64,000 nt of DNA from Streptomyces mirabilis (lineage in GTDB: Bacteria; Actinomycetota; Actinomycetes; Streptomycetales; Streptomycetaceae), in the NCBI RefSeq assembly GCF_039503195.1, contig NZ_JBCJKP010000001.1:2294001-2358000 (forward strand), given 5' to 3'. A program made the translations under genes and the position numbers. Positions 17,736 to 29,174 of the stretch are shown here, one piece after another. Every line of letters starts with the position of its first letter. The stretch's first letter is position 1. Below the pieces are notes generated by a model. The model saw only the letters and a program-made list of their open reading frames with translations, was not told the DNA's origin and made no database searches.

Positions 17736-18998
17736 TCAGCCCAGGCGCGTCTCGAGCTCCGCCACGATCTCGTTCACCCCGACCGCCACCTGCTCACCGG
17801 ACTCCATGTCCTTGAGCTGCACCACACCCTCGGCGAGATCCCGCTCACCGGCGACGATCGCGTACCGCGCCCCCGACCGGTTCGCGTTCTTCATCGCCCC
17901 CTTGAGCCCCTTGGACCCGTAGGAGAAGTCGGCGGCGATACCGAGCTTGCGCAGCTCGGTCATCTTGGCGAAGAGCACCCGACGGGCCTCCTCACCGAGC
18001 GGAACGGCGAACACGCTGGTGGCCGCGGGGAGTTCGAGCGAGACACCCTCCGCCTCCAGGGCGAGCACCGTGCGGTCGACACCGAGCGCCCAGCCCACCG
18101 AAGGCAGCGCGGGCCCGCCGATCATCTCGGACAGCCCGTCGTAGCGCCCGCCGCCGCCCACCGCGGACTGGGAGCCCAGACCGTCGTGGACGAACTCGAA
18201 GGTGGTCCGCGTGTAGTAGTCCAGGCCGCGCACCAGCTTGGGGTCGTCCTCGAAGGCAACGCCCGCCTCCGTGATCAGCTCGCGCACCTCCTCGTGGTAC
18301 GCCTTGCACGCGTCGCAGAGGTAGTCACGGAGCAACGGCGCGCCGACCAGCTGCTTCTGCACGTCGTCGCGCTTGTCGTCGAGGACCCGGAGGGGGTTGA
18401 TCTCGGCGCGGCGCAGCGTGTCCTCGTCCAGGTCGAGGCCGCGCAGGAAGTCCTGCAGGGCTGCCCGGTACACCGGACGGCACTCCTGGTCGCCCAGCGA
18501 GTTCAGCAGGATGCGGAAGTCCCGCAGCCCCAGCGACCGGTACGCCTGGTCCGCCAGGATGATCAGCTCGGCGTCGAGTGCCGGATCCTCCGCACCGATC
18601 GCCTCGGCGCCGACCTGCGAGAAGTGGCGGTAGCGGCCCTTCTGGGGACGCTCGTAGCGGTAGTAGGAGCCCGAGTACCAGAGCTTGACGGGGAGGTTGC
18701 CGGCCTTGTGCAGGTTGGCCTCCAGCGCGGCGCGCAGTACGGAGGCCGTGCCCTCGGGGCGCAGGGCGAGCTGGTCGCCGCCCTTGGTCTCGAAGGCGTA
18801 CATCTCCTTGGTCACGATGTCGGTGGACTCACCGACACCGCGCGCGAAGAGCTCGACGTTCTCGAAGCCGGGCGTCTCGATGTAGCCGTAGCCGGAGTTG
18901 CGCAGCGGCGCGGCGATCGCCTCGCGCACGGCGAGGTACTTGGCGCTCTCCGGCGGGATCAGGTCGTACGTGCCCTTGGGGGCCTTGAAGGTGCTCAC
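17736..18998 (-). CDS. hisS: Histidyl-tRNA synthetase
   Basis: Class II synthetase that charges tRNA-His. The 420-residue product opens with [19 protein letters not shown] and shows motif 2 [20 protein letters not shown]. The histidine-specific block [16 protein letters not shown], motif 3 ([15 protein letters not shown]) and a C-terminal anticodon-binding domain follow. Length and domain order are normal. It lies 12 bases downstream of a metallo-hydrolase gene on the same strand. That pairing is recurrent in actinobacteria. Confidence 0.97.
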   Translation of the reverse strand: MSTFKAPKGTYDLIPPESAKYLAVREAIAAPLRNSGYGYIETPGFENVELFARGVGESTDIVTKEMYAFETKGGDQLALRPEGTASVLRAALEANLHKAGNLPVKLWYSGSYYRYERPQKGRYRHFSQVGAEAIGAEDPALDAELIILADQAYRSLGLRDFRILLNSLGDQECRPVYRAALQDFLRGLDLDEDTLRRAEINPLRVLDDKRDDVQKQLVGAPLLRDYLCDACKAYHEEVRELITEAGVAFEDDPKLVRGLDYYTRTTFEFVHDGLGSQSAVGGGGRYDGLSEMIGGPALPSVGWALGVDRTVLALEAEGVSLELPAATSVFAVPLGEEARRVLFAKMTELRKLGIAADFSYGSKGLKGAMKNANRSGARYAIVAGERDLAEGVVQLKDMESGEQVAVGVNEIVAELETRLG

Positions 18999-19010
18999 GA
19001 AGGTCTCTCG

Positions 19011-19736
19011 TCACATTCCTCGTCGGGGAGCGGGTTCGGCGCCGCGCGCTTGGCGGTCCGCCGCCACCTGCCGCAGATACGGGTTGGTGGCGCGCTCCTG
19101 GCCGATGGTCGTCTGGGGGCCGTGGCCGGACAGCACCACGGTCGAGTCGTCGAGCGGCAGGCACACACGGGCCAGCGAGCCGAGCATCTCGTCCATGTCA
19201 CCGCCGGGCAGGTCGGTGCGTCCGATGGAGCCGGCGAAGAGCAGATCGCCCGAGAAGAAGACCGACGGAATGTCTGATCCGTCGCGGGCTTCGGGCATCT
19301 GGAAGGTCACCGACCCCTTCGTATGGCCGGGCGCGTGCGCGACGGACAGCTCCAGACCGGCCAGCTCCAGCCGCGTGCCGTCGGTGAGCGTCCGCACGTC
19401 GTCCGGCTCACCCACGGTCAGCTCGCCCATCAGCGGCATGCCGATGGACCGGCCGAGCGCCCGCTCCGGGTCGCTCATCATGTACCGGTCGTCGGGGTGG
19501 ATCCAGGCCGGTACGTCGTGGGCACCGCAGACGGGCACGACCGAGGCCACGTGGTCGATGTGGCCGTGGGTGAGGACGACGGCGACGGGCTTGAGCCGAT
19601 GCTTCTTGAGTGCGTCCTCGACTCCCTGGGCGGCCTGATGGCCCGGGTCGATGATCACGCACTCCTCACCGGCGGCGGGGGCGACCAGGTAACAGTTGGT
19701 GCCCCAGGCCCCGGCGGGGAACCCGGCAATGAGCAC
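19011..19736 (-). CDS. MBL-fold metallo-hydrolase (glyoxalase II-like)
   Basis: A 241-residue metallo-beta-lactamase fold enzyme of the hydroxyacylglutathione-hydrolase-like group. The first metal site THGHIDH is followed by HAPGHTKGS, GDLLFAGSIGRTDL and a C-terminal GHGPQT, giving the complete two-metal ligand set. The substrate is unknown; thiol-ester or detoxification roles are common in the family. The GTG at 19736 is chosen because GAAGGA precedes it by five bases and the protein then begins MLIAGFPAGAWGTNCYLV. An upstream start would add 37 unrelated residues. It is co-directional with hisS. Confidence 0.9.
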   Translation of the reverse strand: MLIAGFPAGAWGTNCYLVAPAAGEECVIIDPGHQAAQGVEDALKKHRLKPVAVVLTHGHIDHVASVVPVCGAHDVPAWIHPDDRYMMSDPERALGRSIGMPLMGELTVGEPDDVRTLTDGTRLELAGLELSVAHAPGHTKGSVTFQMPEARDGSDIPSVFFSGDLLFAGSIGRTDLPGGDMDEMLGSLARVCLPLDDSTVVLSGHGPQTTIGQERATNPYLRQVAADRQARGAEPAPRRGM

Positions 19737-19916
19737 GATCGTCCTTCGTGGTGGCGTACGCGTGATGCCGTACGGGGTGGGTGGCTGTGGATCAGAGCCT
19801 ACCGGCGCTGCCGATTCCTCAGCTAACCCATATACGGTACGGGGCACACGCAGGCGGTCGGCTCACAAGACGCACGCGTCCCACTTGACGTACGAGACGC
19901 ATGAGGAGATAACCCG

Positions 19917-20738
19917 GTGGTCACCCAGGAACAGCGGCGGCGTCAGCTCGCCCGGGAGAAGTTCTTGCGGCAGCAGCAGCGGCGTACGGCCGCGCGGCGC
20001 AAGTCACACATGCGCAATACGGTGGTCGCGTCGGTCCTCGGCGTGATCGTCGTCGGCGGTGTGGTGTCGTACGCGACCGGGCTCTTCAAGAACGACGGCA
20101 AGAAGGCCAACGCGGGCGCGGAGGTCACGCCGAGCGCCTCCCCGACCAGCAAGGCGCCGGACCCGTGCGCCAAGCCCGCCGAAGGCGCGGTGAAGTCGCT
20201 GAGCTGGAAGACGGAGCCGGCGATGGCCATCGACAAGTCGGCGGCCTACACGATGAAGCTGGCGACGACCTGCGGCGACATCGACGTCGCGCTGAAGACG
20301 GCCGCGGCCCCGCACACGGTGAACTCGTTCGACTTCCTCGCGGGCAAGGGGTTCTTCGACCACACCAAGTGCCACCGTCTCACCACGAACGGCATCTACG
20401 TGCTGCAGTGCGGTGACCCGAAGGGCACCGGCAGCGGCGGTCCGGGGTACACGATCCCGGACGAGAACCTGAAGGACACCAGCCTCAAGGGCGGCGTCTA
20501 CCCGGCGGGCACGATCGCGATGGCCAACACGGGCCAGAAGCACACCGGTGGCAGCCAGTTCTTCCTCGTGTACCAGGACAGTCAGCTACCGGCCAGCTAC
20601 ACACCGTTCGGAACTATTTCCAAGTCCGGTCTCACGGTTCTCAAGAAGATCGCCGCGGCCGGAGAGAGCACAGGCCAGGGCGACGGGGCGCCCAACGCGA
20701 CGGTCGTGATCAACAAACTGACCGTGACGAAATCCTGA
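19917..20738 (+). CDS. Membrane-anchored peptidyl-prolyl cis-trans isomerase (cyclophilin)
   Basis: A 273-residue protein with a basic, Gln/Arg-rich cytoplasmic N-terminus, one membrane segment (about 33-52) and a low-complexity linker. The extracytoplasmic cyclophilin domain contains AGTIAMANTGQKHTGGSQFF and YTPFGTISKSGLTVLKKI. It probably assists folding of secreted proteins. The GTG at 19917 has GAGGAG eight bases upstream. A promoter-like TTGACG-N17-GATAAC (19885-19913) ends only three bases before that GTG and overlaps the ribosome site. Either it is not used, or translation begins further in. The gene diverges from the metallo-hydrolase gene. Confidence 0.92.
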   Translation: MVTQEQRRRQLAREKFLRQQQRRTAARRKSHMRNTVVASVLGVIVVGGVVSYATGLFKNDGKKANAGAEVTPSASPTSKAPDPCAKPAEGAVKSLSWKTEPAMAIDKSAAYTMKLATTCGDIDVALKTAAAPHTVNSFDFLAGKGFFDHTKCHRLTTNGIYVLQCGDPKGTGSGGPGYTIPDENLKDTSLKGGVYPAGTIAMANTGQKHTGGSQFFLVYQDSQLPASYTPFGTISKSGLTVLKKIAAAGESTGQGDGAPNATVVINKLTVTKS

Positions 20739-20822
20739 CCGTCAACTGCGAAATTTCGGTCGCGCTGGATGCGGACAGCCGCCGGGCTGGTCGCCTATGT
20801 TGGCCGTGACGAAACTGTGGAC

Positions 20823-20857
20823 GATGCCCAGGGGCGCTGAAGCCCCTCGCAGGCATC
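20823..20857 (+). promoter_or_regulatory. Two-tier hairpin in the DUF349 gene leader
   Basis: GATGCC (20823-20828) pairs with GGCATC (20852-20857), enclosing GGGGC/GCCCC around a six-base loop. The fold ends five bases before the GGAGGAGG ribosome site (20862-20869) of the DUF349 gene, close enough to influence initiation. A TATGTT-like -10 lies at about 20796. It could be a small regulatory leader or the terminator of the cyclophilin gene, though it has no T tract. Confidence 0.4.
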
Positions 20858-20873
20858 ATGTGGAGGAGGCGCT

Positions 20874-22103
20874 GTGAGCAGCGACCCGTGGGGCCGCGTC
20901 GACGAGACGGGGACCGTGTACGTGCGTACGGCCGACGGCGAGCAGGTCGTCGGTTCCTGGCAGGCCGGCTCCCCTGATGAGGCGCTGGCCTACTTCGAGC
21001 GCAAGTACGAAGGCCTGGTTGTCGAGATCGGCCTCCTCGAGCGACGAGTGAAAACCACCGACCTGTCGGCGAAGGACGCTCAGGTCGCGATCGACCATAT
21101 TCGCGAACAGGTGGACGCCCACCACGCGGTCGGCGATCTGCAGGCGCTGAAGAAGCGGCTGGACAAGCTCGTCGAGACGGTCGACGCGCGCCGTGAGGAG
21201 CGCAAGGTCCAGCGTGCGAAGCAGTCCGACGAGGCGCGGCACGCCAAGGAGGCGCTGGTCGTCGAGGCGGAGGAGCTGGCGCAGAGCGACCAGTGGCGGG
21301 CGGCCGGTGAGCGGCTGCGCTCCCTGGTGGACACCTGGAAGGGGCTGCCGCGGCTCGACCGCAAGTCGGACGACGAGCTGTGGCACCGCTTCTCGCACGC
21401 GCGCTCGGCGTTCTCCAAGCGCCGCAAGGCGCACTTCGCCTCGCTGGACGCGCAGCGCGAGGATGCCCGCAAGACCAAGGAGAAGCTGGTCGCGGAGGCC
21501 GAGTCGCTGTCCGCCTCCACGGACTGGGGTCCGACGGCGGCGCGTTACCGCGAGCTGATGGCGGACTGGAAGGCCGCGGGCCGCGCGCAGCGTGAGCACG
21601 AGGACGACCTGTGGAACCGCTTCCGCGGCGCCCAGGACGTGTTCTTCGCGGCGCGCAGCTCGGTCTTCGCCGAGCGGGACGCCGAGCAGTCGGAGAACCT
21701 GAAGCTCAAGGAGGAGCTGGCCGAGGAGGCCGAGAAGCTCGTCCCGGTGCAGGACCTCAAGGCCGCCCGCGCCGCCTTCCGTTCCATCAACGAGCGCTGG
21801 GAGGCCATCGGGCACGTGCCCCGTGACGCCCGCCCGAAGGTCGAGGGCCGGATGCACGCGGTGGAGCGGGCTCTGCAGGAGTCCGAGGAGGCCGAGTGGC
21901 GCCGGACCAACCCGGAGGCACGCGCGCGTGCCGAGGGTCTGACCGGTCAGCTGCAGGCCGCCGTGGACAAGCTTCAGGGCCAGATCGAGACGGCGCGCGC
22001 CGCGGGCAACACTTCGAGGGCCGACAAGCTCCAGAAGGAGCTCGATGGCCGTCAGGCGCTGCTCGACCAGGCGTTGAAGGGTCTCCAGGAGTTCGGCGGC
22101 TGA
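20874..22103 (+). CDS. DUF349 domain-containing coiled-coil protein
   Basis: A 409-residue protein of almost pure charged alpha-helix. After a short beta-rich head (MSSDPWGRVDETGTVYV) it repeats the DUF349 unit about three times. Each unit is W-x(2,6)-G-rich with Asp/Leu/Trp-Arg-Phe (for example LVDTWKGLPRLDRKSDDELW, then DELMADWKAAG-type and NERWEAIGHVPRDARP). DUF349 proteins are widespread, and their function is not settled. GTG start with a strong GGAGGAGG upstream. It converges on relA and shares the hairpin terminator at 22131-22185. Confidence 0.88.
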   Translation: MSSDPWGRVDETGTVYVRTADGEQVVGSWQAGSPDEALAYFERKYEGLVVEIGLLERRVKTTDLSAKDAQVAIDHIREQVDAHHAVGDLQALKKRLDKLVETVDARREERKVQRAKQSDEARHAKEALVVEAEELAQSDQWRAAGERLRSLVDTWKGLPRLDRKSDDELWHRFSHARSAFSKRRKAHFASLDAQREDARKTKEKLVAEAESLSASTDWGPTAARYRELMADWKAAGRAQREHEDDLWNRFRGAQDVFFAARSSVFAERDAEQSENLKLKEELAEEAEKLVPVQDLKAARAAFRSINERWEAIGHVPRDARPKVEGRMHAVERALQESEEAEWRRTNPEARARAEGLTGQLQAAVDKLQGQIETARAAGNTSRADKLQKELDGRQALLDQALKGLQEFGG

Positions 22104-22130
22104 GGCGGCCGAGGCGGCTGGGTTTTCCCG

Positions 22131-22185
22131 CCACTACGTAGAGGGGCTCCCGTACGGTGCGTACGGGAGCCCCTCTACGTAGTGG
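22131..22185. terminator. Perfect 25-bp hairpin between convergent genes
   Basis: Arms 22131-22155 and 22161-22185 are exact reverse complements around the loop GGTGC. It lies 27 bases after the DUF349 gene stop and 21 bases after the relA stop. A bidirectional terminator is the obvious role; flanking T tracts are short or absent, as usual in Streptomyces. Confidence 0.85.
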
Positions 22186-22206
22186 GCCGTGGATGGGCCG
22201 GGTACG

Positions 22207-24744
<2,538 letters not shown>

Positions 24745-24863
24745 GAGGGCTCCTCGTGCGCGTTCCGGGTCCCCCGGTCAGGCTCCGGAAACCCCATGGT
24801 AGCGATCCTGGGCACCGGGCTCGCTTTCGGCCGCTGGGACGGCCTCGTACAGAAGGAACGCCA

Positions 24864-24896
24864 GAGGCGGGCTCCGGATTCCTCCGGGCCCGCCTC
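24864..24896 (-). terminator. Hairpin between apt and relA
   Basis: GAGGCGGGCTCCGG (24864-24877) pairs with CCGGGCCCGCCTC (24884-24896) with one unpaired base. It follows the apt stop by about 80 bases in the minus-strand transcript and precedes relA. It probably ends or attenuates the upstream secDF-apt transcript so that relA is partly independent. Confidence 0.5.
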
Positions 24897-24973
24897 CACG
24901 GTGTCCTACGGGTGTCTCAGGGCCTTCCCAGGCCTTTCCCGGGGCTTTCCCCGAGGTGTCGCGAACGCGGCCC

Positions 24974-25522
24974 TCAGACCTTGAGGAGCGCCTCCAGCGG
25001 AGCGCCCGCGAGAGCAGGCTCCAGACGGCCACGGCCGCCGAGGAACCCGAGCTCCATCAGCACGGCGACGCCCGCGACCTCGGCGCCCGCCCGGCGGATG
25101 AGCCGGAGCGAGGCCTCGGCGGTGCCGCCGGTGGCGAGGACGTCGTCGACGACCAGGATGCGGTCGGCCGCGGTCAGGTCCTCGGCGTGCACCTCGATCT
25201 CGGCCGAGCCGTACTCCAGGTCGTACGCCTGCGACAGGGTCGCTCCGGGGAGCTTGCCCGCCTTGCGTACGGGGATGAAGCCGATCCCGGCGCGGACGGC
25301 GACCGGGGCGCCGAGGATGAAGCCACGGGCCTCCAGACCGACGATCTTCGTGGCCTCGGCGCGCACGGCGATCTCCGCCAGGGCGTCGGTGAGCGCCGTG
25401 AAGGCCGCCGGGTCCGCCAGGAGCGGGGTGATGTCCTTGAACATCACACCCGGCTCCGGGTAGTCGGCCACGTCGCGGATACGGCTGAGCAGCAGCGTCG
25501 TGATGTCCGTGAGCTCGGTCAT
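24974..25522 (-). CDS. apt: Adenine phosphoribosyltransferase
   Basis: Salvages adenine to AMP with PRPP. The 182-residue product has FKDITPLLADPAAF, the LEARGFILGAPVA block, the PRPP-binding motif ILVVDDVLATGGTAEA and a C-terminal LMELGFLGGR. All are characteristic, and length is normal. The ATG at 25522 overlaps the secF stop (ATGA), which fixes the start. The arrangement secD-secF-apt-relA links protein export, purine salvage and the alarmone gene and is conserved in actinobacteria. Confidence 0.96.
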   Translation of the reverse strand: MTELTDITTLLLSRIRDVADYPEPGVMFKDITPLLADPAAFTALTDALAEIAVRAEATKIVGLEARGFILGAPVAVRAGIGFIPVRKAGKLPGATLSQAYDLEYGSAEIEVHAEDLTAADRILVVDDVLATGGTAEASLRLIRRAGAEVAGVAVLMELGFLGGRGRLEPALAGAPLEALLKV

Positions 25523-26634
25523 CGGCGCTTCCCCGAGGGTCGGCCGCGACCTCGGTTGCGGGACGCGGGCTGGTTGCGCGGGCCGACGACCATGGGCGCG
25601 TCGTCCTCCGGCTCGTCGTCCAGCATCACGTCGGAGACCTCGGTCTCCAGGGGCTCGCCCTTGGCGGCGGCCTGGGCCCGCTTGGCGAGGACGCGCTTCC
25701 TGAGGGCCTTCATCTGCGGCTCGCGCTCCTTGAGGTCGGCGACGAGCGGCGTGGCGATGAAGATCGAGGAGTACGCACCGGCCGCGAGGCCGACGAACAG
25801 CGACAGCGAGATGTCGTTGAGCATGCCCGCGCCGAGGACACCGCCACCGATGAACAGCAGGCCGGCGACCGGCAGCAGCGCGACCACCGTGGTGTTGATC
25901 GAACGGACCAGGGTGCCGTTGATCGAGCGGTCGGCGATCTCGCTGTACGTGTAGCGGGTCTGCTTGGTGATGTCCTTCGTCTGCTCCTTGAGGCTGTCGA
26001 AGACGACGACCGTGTCGTAGAGCGAGTAACCGAGGATGGTGAGCAGACCGATCACGGTGCCCGGGGTGACCTCGAAGCCGACCAGGGCGTAGATGCCGAC
26101 CGTGATCGTGATGTCGTGGATCAGGGCCACGAGCGCGGCCACGGCCATGCGCCACTCGAACGCGATCGCCAGGTAGATCACGACGAGGACCATGAAGATC
26201 GCCAGGCCCTCCCAGGCCTTGTTGGCGATCTGGTCACCCCAGCTGGGGCCGACCAGGTCCGCGTTGATCGACTCCGTGTTGACGTTCAGGTCCTTGGCGA
26301 GCTCGTCCTTGATCTTGTCGGACTTGTCCGTGTCGATGCCGGCGACCTGGATGCGCAGTCCGCCGTTGCCGAGCTTCTGGACGACCGCGTCGTGGCCGGA
26401 CGAGTTCTGCGCGAACGTCTCGGCCTGGGTCACCGAGACGCTGGTCTTCCCGGTGGTGAAGACGGCCCCGCCCTGGAACTCGATGCCCATGTTCAGGCCG
26501 CGCACCGTCAGGCCGAGGATGGCCGTGATGGTGATCAGGATCGAGATGCCGTACCAGATCTTGCGCTTGCCGACGAAGTCGTAGCCGATCTCGCCGCGGT
26601 GGAGCCGGGCGCCGAGGGTGCCGAGTTTCGACAT
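25519..26634 (-). CDS. secF: Protein translocase subunit SecF
   Basis: Accessory Sec subunit that, with SecD, uses the proton gradient to pull proteins across the membrane. The 371-residue product has the first membrane segment (GISILITITAILGLTV), a periplasmic P4-type domain and MGIEFQGGAVF. The RND-like membrane block includes IHDITITVGIYALVG and ILGYSLYDTVVVFD. The C-terminal 90 residues are a charged cytoplasmic tail, longer than in E. coli. One base separates it from secD, and its stop overlaps apt. Confidence 0.96.
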   Translation of the reverse strand: MSKLGTLGARLHRGEIGYDFVGKRKIWYGISILITITAILGLTVRGLNMGIEFQGGAVFTTGKTSVSVTQAETFAQNSSGHDAVVQKLGNGGLRIQVAGIDTDKSDKIKDELAKDLNVNTESINADLVGPSWGDQIANKAWEGLAIFMVLVVIYLAIAFEWRMAVAALVALIHDITITVGIYALVGFEVTPGTVIGLLTILGYSLYDTVVVFDSLKEQTKDITKQTRYTYSEIADRSINGTLVRSINTTVVALLPVAGLLFIGGGVLGAGMLNDISLSLFVGLAAGAYSSIFIATPLVADLKEREPQMKALRKRVLAKRAQAAAKGEPLETEVSDVMLDDEPEDDAPMVVGPRNQPASRNRGRGRPSGKRR

Positions 26635-26635
26635 C

Positions 26636-28417
26636 TCACGCCTCCTTCGGGTCGACGGGGGCGGAGGGACGGCGCGTACGACGCAGCGGTGGTTTGGCGC
26701 CCAGGGCCTTGGGGTCGAGACCGGACCACTTGCTGCCGCTCGCGTAGAACTTCCGGCGGGCGAGAAGCGTCATCAGCGGCTTGGTGAAGAAGAACACGAC
26801 GACCACGTCGAGCACCGTGGTCAGACCGAGCGTGAACGCGAAGCCCTGGACCTTGCCGACGGTGACGATGAAGAGCACCGCGGCGGCGAGGAACGACACG
26901 AAGTCGGAGACCAGGATGGTGCGCCGGGCGCGCGGCCAGGCACGCTCGACGGCCGGGCGCAGGGAGCGCCCCTCGCGGATCTCGTCCCGGATGCGTTCGA
27001 AGAACACGATGAACGAGTCCGCTGTGATTCCGATCGCGACGATGGCGCCACAGACCGCGGGGAGGTTCAGCGCGAAGCCGATGGTGGGGCCGAGCAGCGC
27101 CATGATCACGTAGGTGAGGGCGCCCGAGACCAGCAGGGAGGGGATGGCGATGATCGACAGGCCCCGGTAGTAGACCACCAGGTAGATGACGACCAGGCCG
27201 AGGCCGATGGCGCCCGCGATCAGACCGGCGTGCAGCTGCTCGCCGCCGAGCGCGGCGGTCACCGTGGTGACGCTCGACTCCTTGAAGTCGAGCGGCAGCG
27301 AGCCGTACTTCAGCATGTTCGCCAGGCTCTGCGCCTCGGTCTGGTCGAAGCTGCCGGAGATCTCCGCGCTGCCGCCGGTCAGCGCCTGCTGGACGAACGG
27401 GTCGGAGACGACATCACCGTCGAGGACGATCGCGAACTGGTTCTGCGGGGACTGGTTCTTCGCGAGCTTGCCGGTGATGTCGGCGAACTTCTTGGAGCCA
27501 CCGGAGGTGAACTCCATGGTGACCTTCCAGCCCGCCGCGCTCTGGGTGTCGAAGACGGCCGAGGCGCTCTTGATGTCCGTGCCCCTGACCTCGGCGGGGC
27601 CGAGGACGTACTTCTGCCACTGGCCCGAGGAGTTCTTGCCGCACGCCACGGTGGGGTCGGAGGCCTTGGAGCCTTCGCCGGCCCTGGCGCGCTGCGCCTT
27701 GTCCGTGCAGTCGAGCGCGGTGTACTGGGCCTGGAGCTTGGTGGCCGCGGCACTGGCACTCGCGCTGCTGCTCGCCGACGGCGAGGCGCTGGAGGAGGCC
27801 GAGGGGCTGGCCGAGGAGCTCGCGGAGCTGCTCGCGGACGGCGTGGAGTCGGCCTTCAGGGCGTCGGTGACCGCACGGCCCTGGGACGTGGCGGAGGCCG
27901 TCGGGCTCGCGGAGCTCGACGAGGTCGCCTTTTCGGTGGCCTTGTCCGTGGCCTTCGAGGAGGAGCTGCTCGAGGCGCTGGGCGACGGGCTGGCCGACGC
28001 GGCCGAACCGGAGACCTCGGTGGCCAGGACCGGACGGAAGTAGAGCTTCGCGGTGGTGCCGACCTGTTCCCGGGCTTCCTTGGAGTTCGTGCCCTTGGGG
28101 ATGTTGACAATGATGTTGTCTGATCCCTGGGTCTGCACCTCGGCCTCAGAGACGCCGAGACCGTTGACACGGCGGTTCATGATGTCGACCGCGGTGTTCA
28201 TGTTGGTCTGGTTGATCGCGTTCGGCTGGCCCGGCTCGTTCTTCGCCGTGAGCGTGATGCTCGTGCCGCCGGCGAGGTCGATGCCGAGACGCGGGGTGGG
28301 ATGCCCGGAGAGGAACATCCCCCCCGTGAGCGCCGCGATGGCGATCAGGATGAAGGCCAGCGAGCGCCCCGGCCTGCTCTGGGCGCTCGCGCTCCGGCCC
28401 TTCTTCGGTGCTGCCAC
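26636..28417 (-). CDS. secD: Protein translocase subunit SecD with Ser/Ala-rich insert
   Basis: Sec accessory subunit; with SecF forms a proton-driven export motor. The 593-residue product has an N-terminal membrane segment, the GIDLAGGTSITL motif, and a P1 periplasmic domain. Residues 137-225 are a low-complexity insert of Ser, Ala, Pro and Lys/Thr. The membrane block LVVIYLVVYYRGLSIIAIPS, GITADSFIVFFERIRDEI and a short basic tail follow. The insert lies outside the membrane region and looks like a flexible linker. Next genes are secF and apt; yajC lies 139 bases upstream. Confidence 0.96.
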   Translation of the reverse strand: MAAPKKGRSASAQSRPGRSLAFILIAIAALTGGMFLSGHPTPRLGIDLAGGTSITLTAKNEPGQPNAINQTNMNTAVDIMNRRVNGLGVSEAEVQTQGSDNIIVNIPKGTNSKEAREQVGTTAKLYFRPVLATEVSGSAASASPSPSASSSSSSKATDKATEKATSSSSASPTASATSQGRAVTDALKADSTPSASSSASSSASPSASSSASPSASSSASASAAATKLQAQYTALDCTDKAQRARAGEGSKASDPTVACGKNSSGQWQKYVLGPAEVRGTDIKSASAVFDTQSAAGWKVTMEFTSGGSKKFADITGKLAKNQSPQNQFAIVLDGDVVSDPFVQQALTGGSAEISGSFDQTEAQSLANMLKYGSLPLDFKESSVTTVTAALGGEQLHAGLIAGAIGLGLVVIYLVVYYRGLSIIAIPSLLVSGALTYVIMALLGPTIGFALNLPAVCGAIVAIGITADSFIVFFERIRDEIREGRSLRPAVERAWPRARRTILVSDFVSFLAAAVLFIVTVGKVQGFAFTLGLTTVLDVVVVFFFTKPLMTLLARRKFYASGSKWSGLDPKALGAKPPLRRTRRPSAPVDPKEA

Positions 28418-28556
28418 CTTCTCGTACTCCCTCTCGGGCCGCCGTGCGCGGGGTCAGCGCGGGGGCGGCCATGACATGGTGTCGGGATTCCGTGCGAAAA
28501 CGCAGGTCCCGGAGGTGCGGAGCGCAAGCGGATCGCGCCGCGTCCCCGGGGCGTGA

Positions 28557-29069
28557 CTACTTCGCGTCGGCCTCGCCGTCGGTCTTCTTCGGCTCTGCTT
28601 CGTCGGCCTCGTCGGCCTTCGCCTCGGCGGGCTTGTCGGACGGCTCGGCGGCCACGTCCTTCTTGCCGAGGTCGAGGGGCTTGTCGTCGGAGGCGTCGGA
28701 AGAGGCGTCGGCGGCGGGCTCGTCGGTCTCGGTGAGGGAGGAGGCGTCGTCGGGGACGACCGACCCGTCCGCGTCCAGGTCGTGCTCGGCGCCGTGGACG
28801 ATGCGGTTGTACTCCTCGTCGGAGAGCACGGCGCCGATCGCGTTCTTCGCAAACAGCAGGTCGACGCCCGGGCCGGCGTCAAGGAGGACCGAGTCCTCGT
28901 TGACCTCCTTGACAGTGGCGTACATGCCACCGATCGTGCGCACGCCGGAGCCGGGCTGCATCTCATTGCGCATGGAAGCGGCCTGCTGCTGCTTCTTCTT
29001 GGCCGACCGGGTCATCAGGAACATGGCCCCGATGAGCACGATGAACGGGAGGAGGGTCACGAGACTCAC
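28557..29069 (-). CDS. yajC: Preprotein translocase subunit YajC
   Basis: Small Sec-associated membrane protein that joins SecDF. The 170-residue product opens with one membrane segment (VSLVTLLPFIVLIGAMFLMT), then KKKQQQAASMRNEMQPGSGV and GGMYATVKEVNEDSVLL, the YajC core. A roughly 80-residue acidic Ala/Asp/Glu/Ser-rich tail follows, which is longer than in most bacteria. The GTG at 29069 is chosen because AAGGAAG precedes it and the membrane segment then starts at residue 2. An upstream start would add a basic 35-residue stretch. Confidence 0.92.
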   Translation of the reverse strand: MSLVTLLPFIVLIGAMFLMTRSAKKKQQQAASMRNEMQPGSGVRTIGGMYATVKEVNEDSVLLDAGPGVDLLFAKNAIGAVLSDEEYNRIVHGAEHDLDADGSVVPDDASSLTETDEPAADASSDASDDKPLDLGKKDVAAEPSDKPAEAKADEADEAEPKKTDGEADAK

Positions 29070-29174
29070 GGGTCGGAACTTCCTTCTTCGACCGCGATGG
29101 TGAGCGGCCTGCTGGATGGGGGTATGTATGCCGTCGACTAGGGCGGCATCGGCGGAGTCTAAGCGAGTCCGCAC

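Noticed and set aside
19885..19913. TTGACG-N17-GATAAC as the cyclophilin promoter
   Set aside because: The -10 ends three bases before the GTG start and overlaps its ribosome site, so it cannot easily serve that start; kept only as a note.
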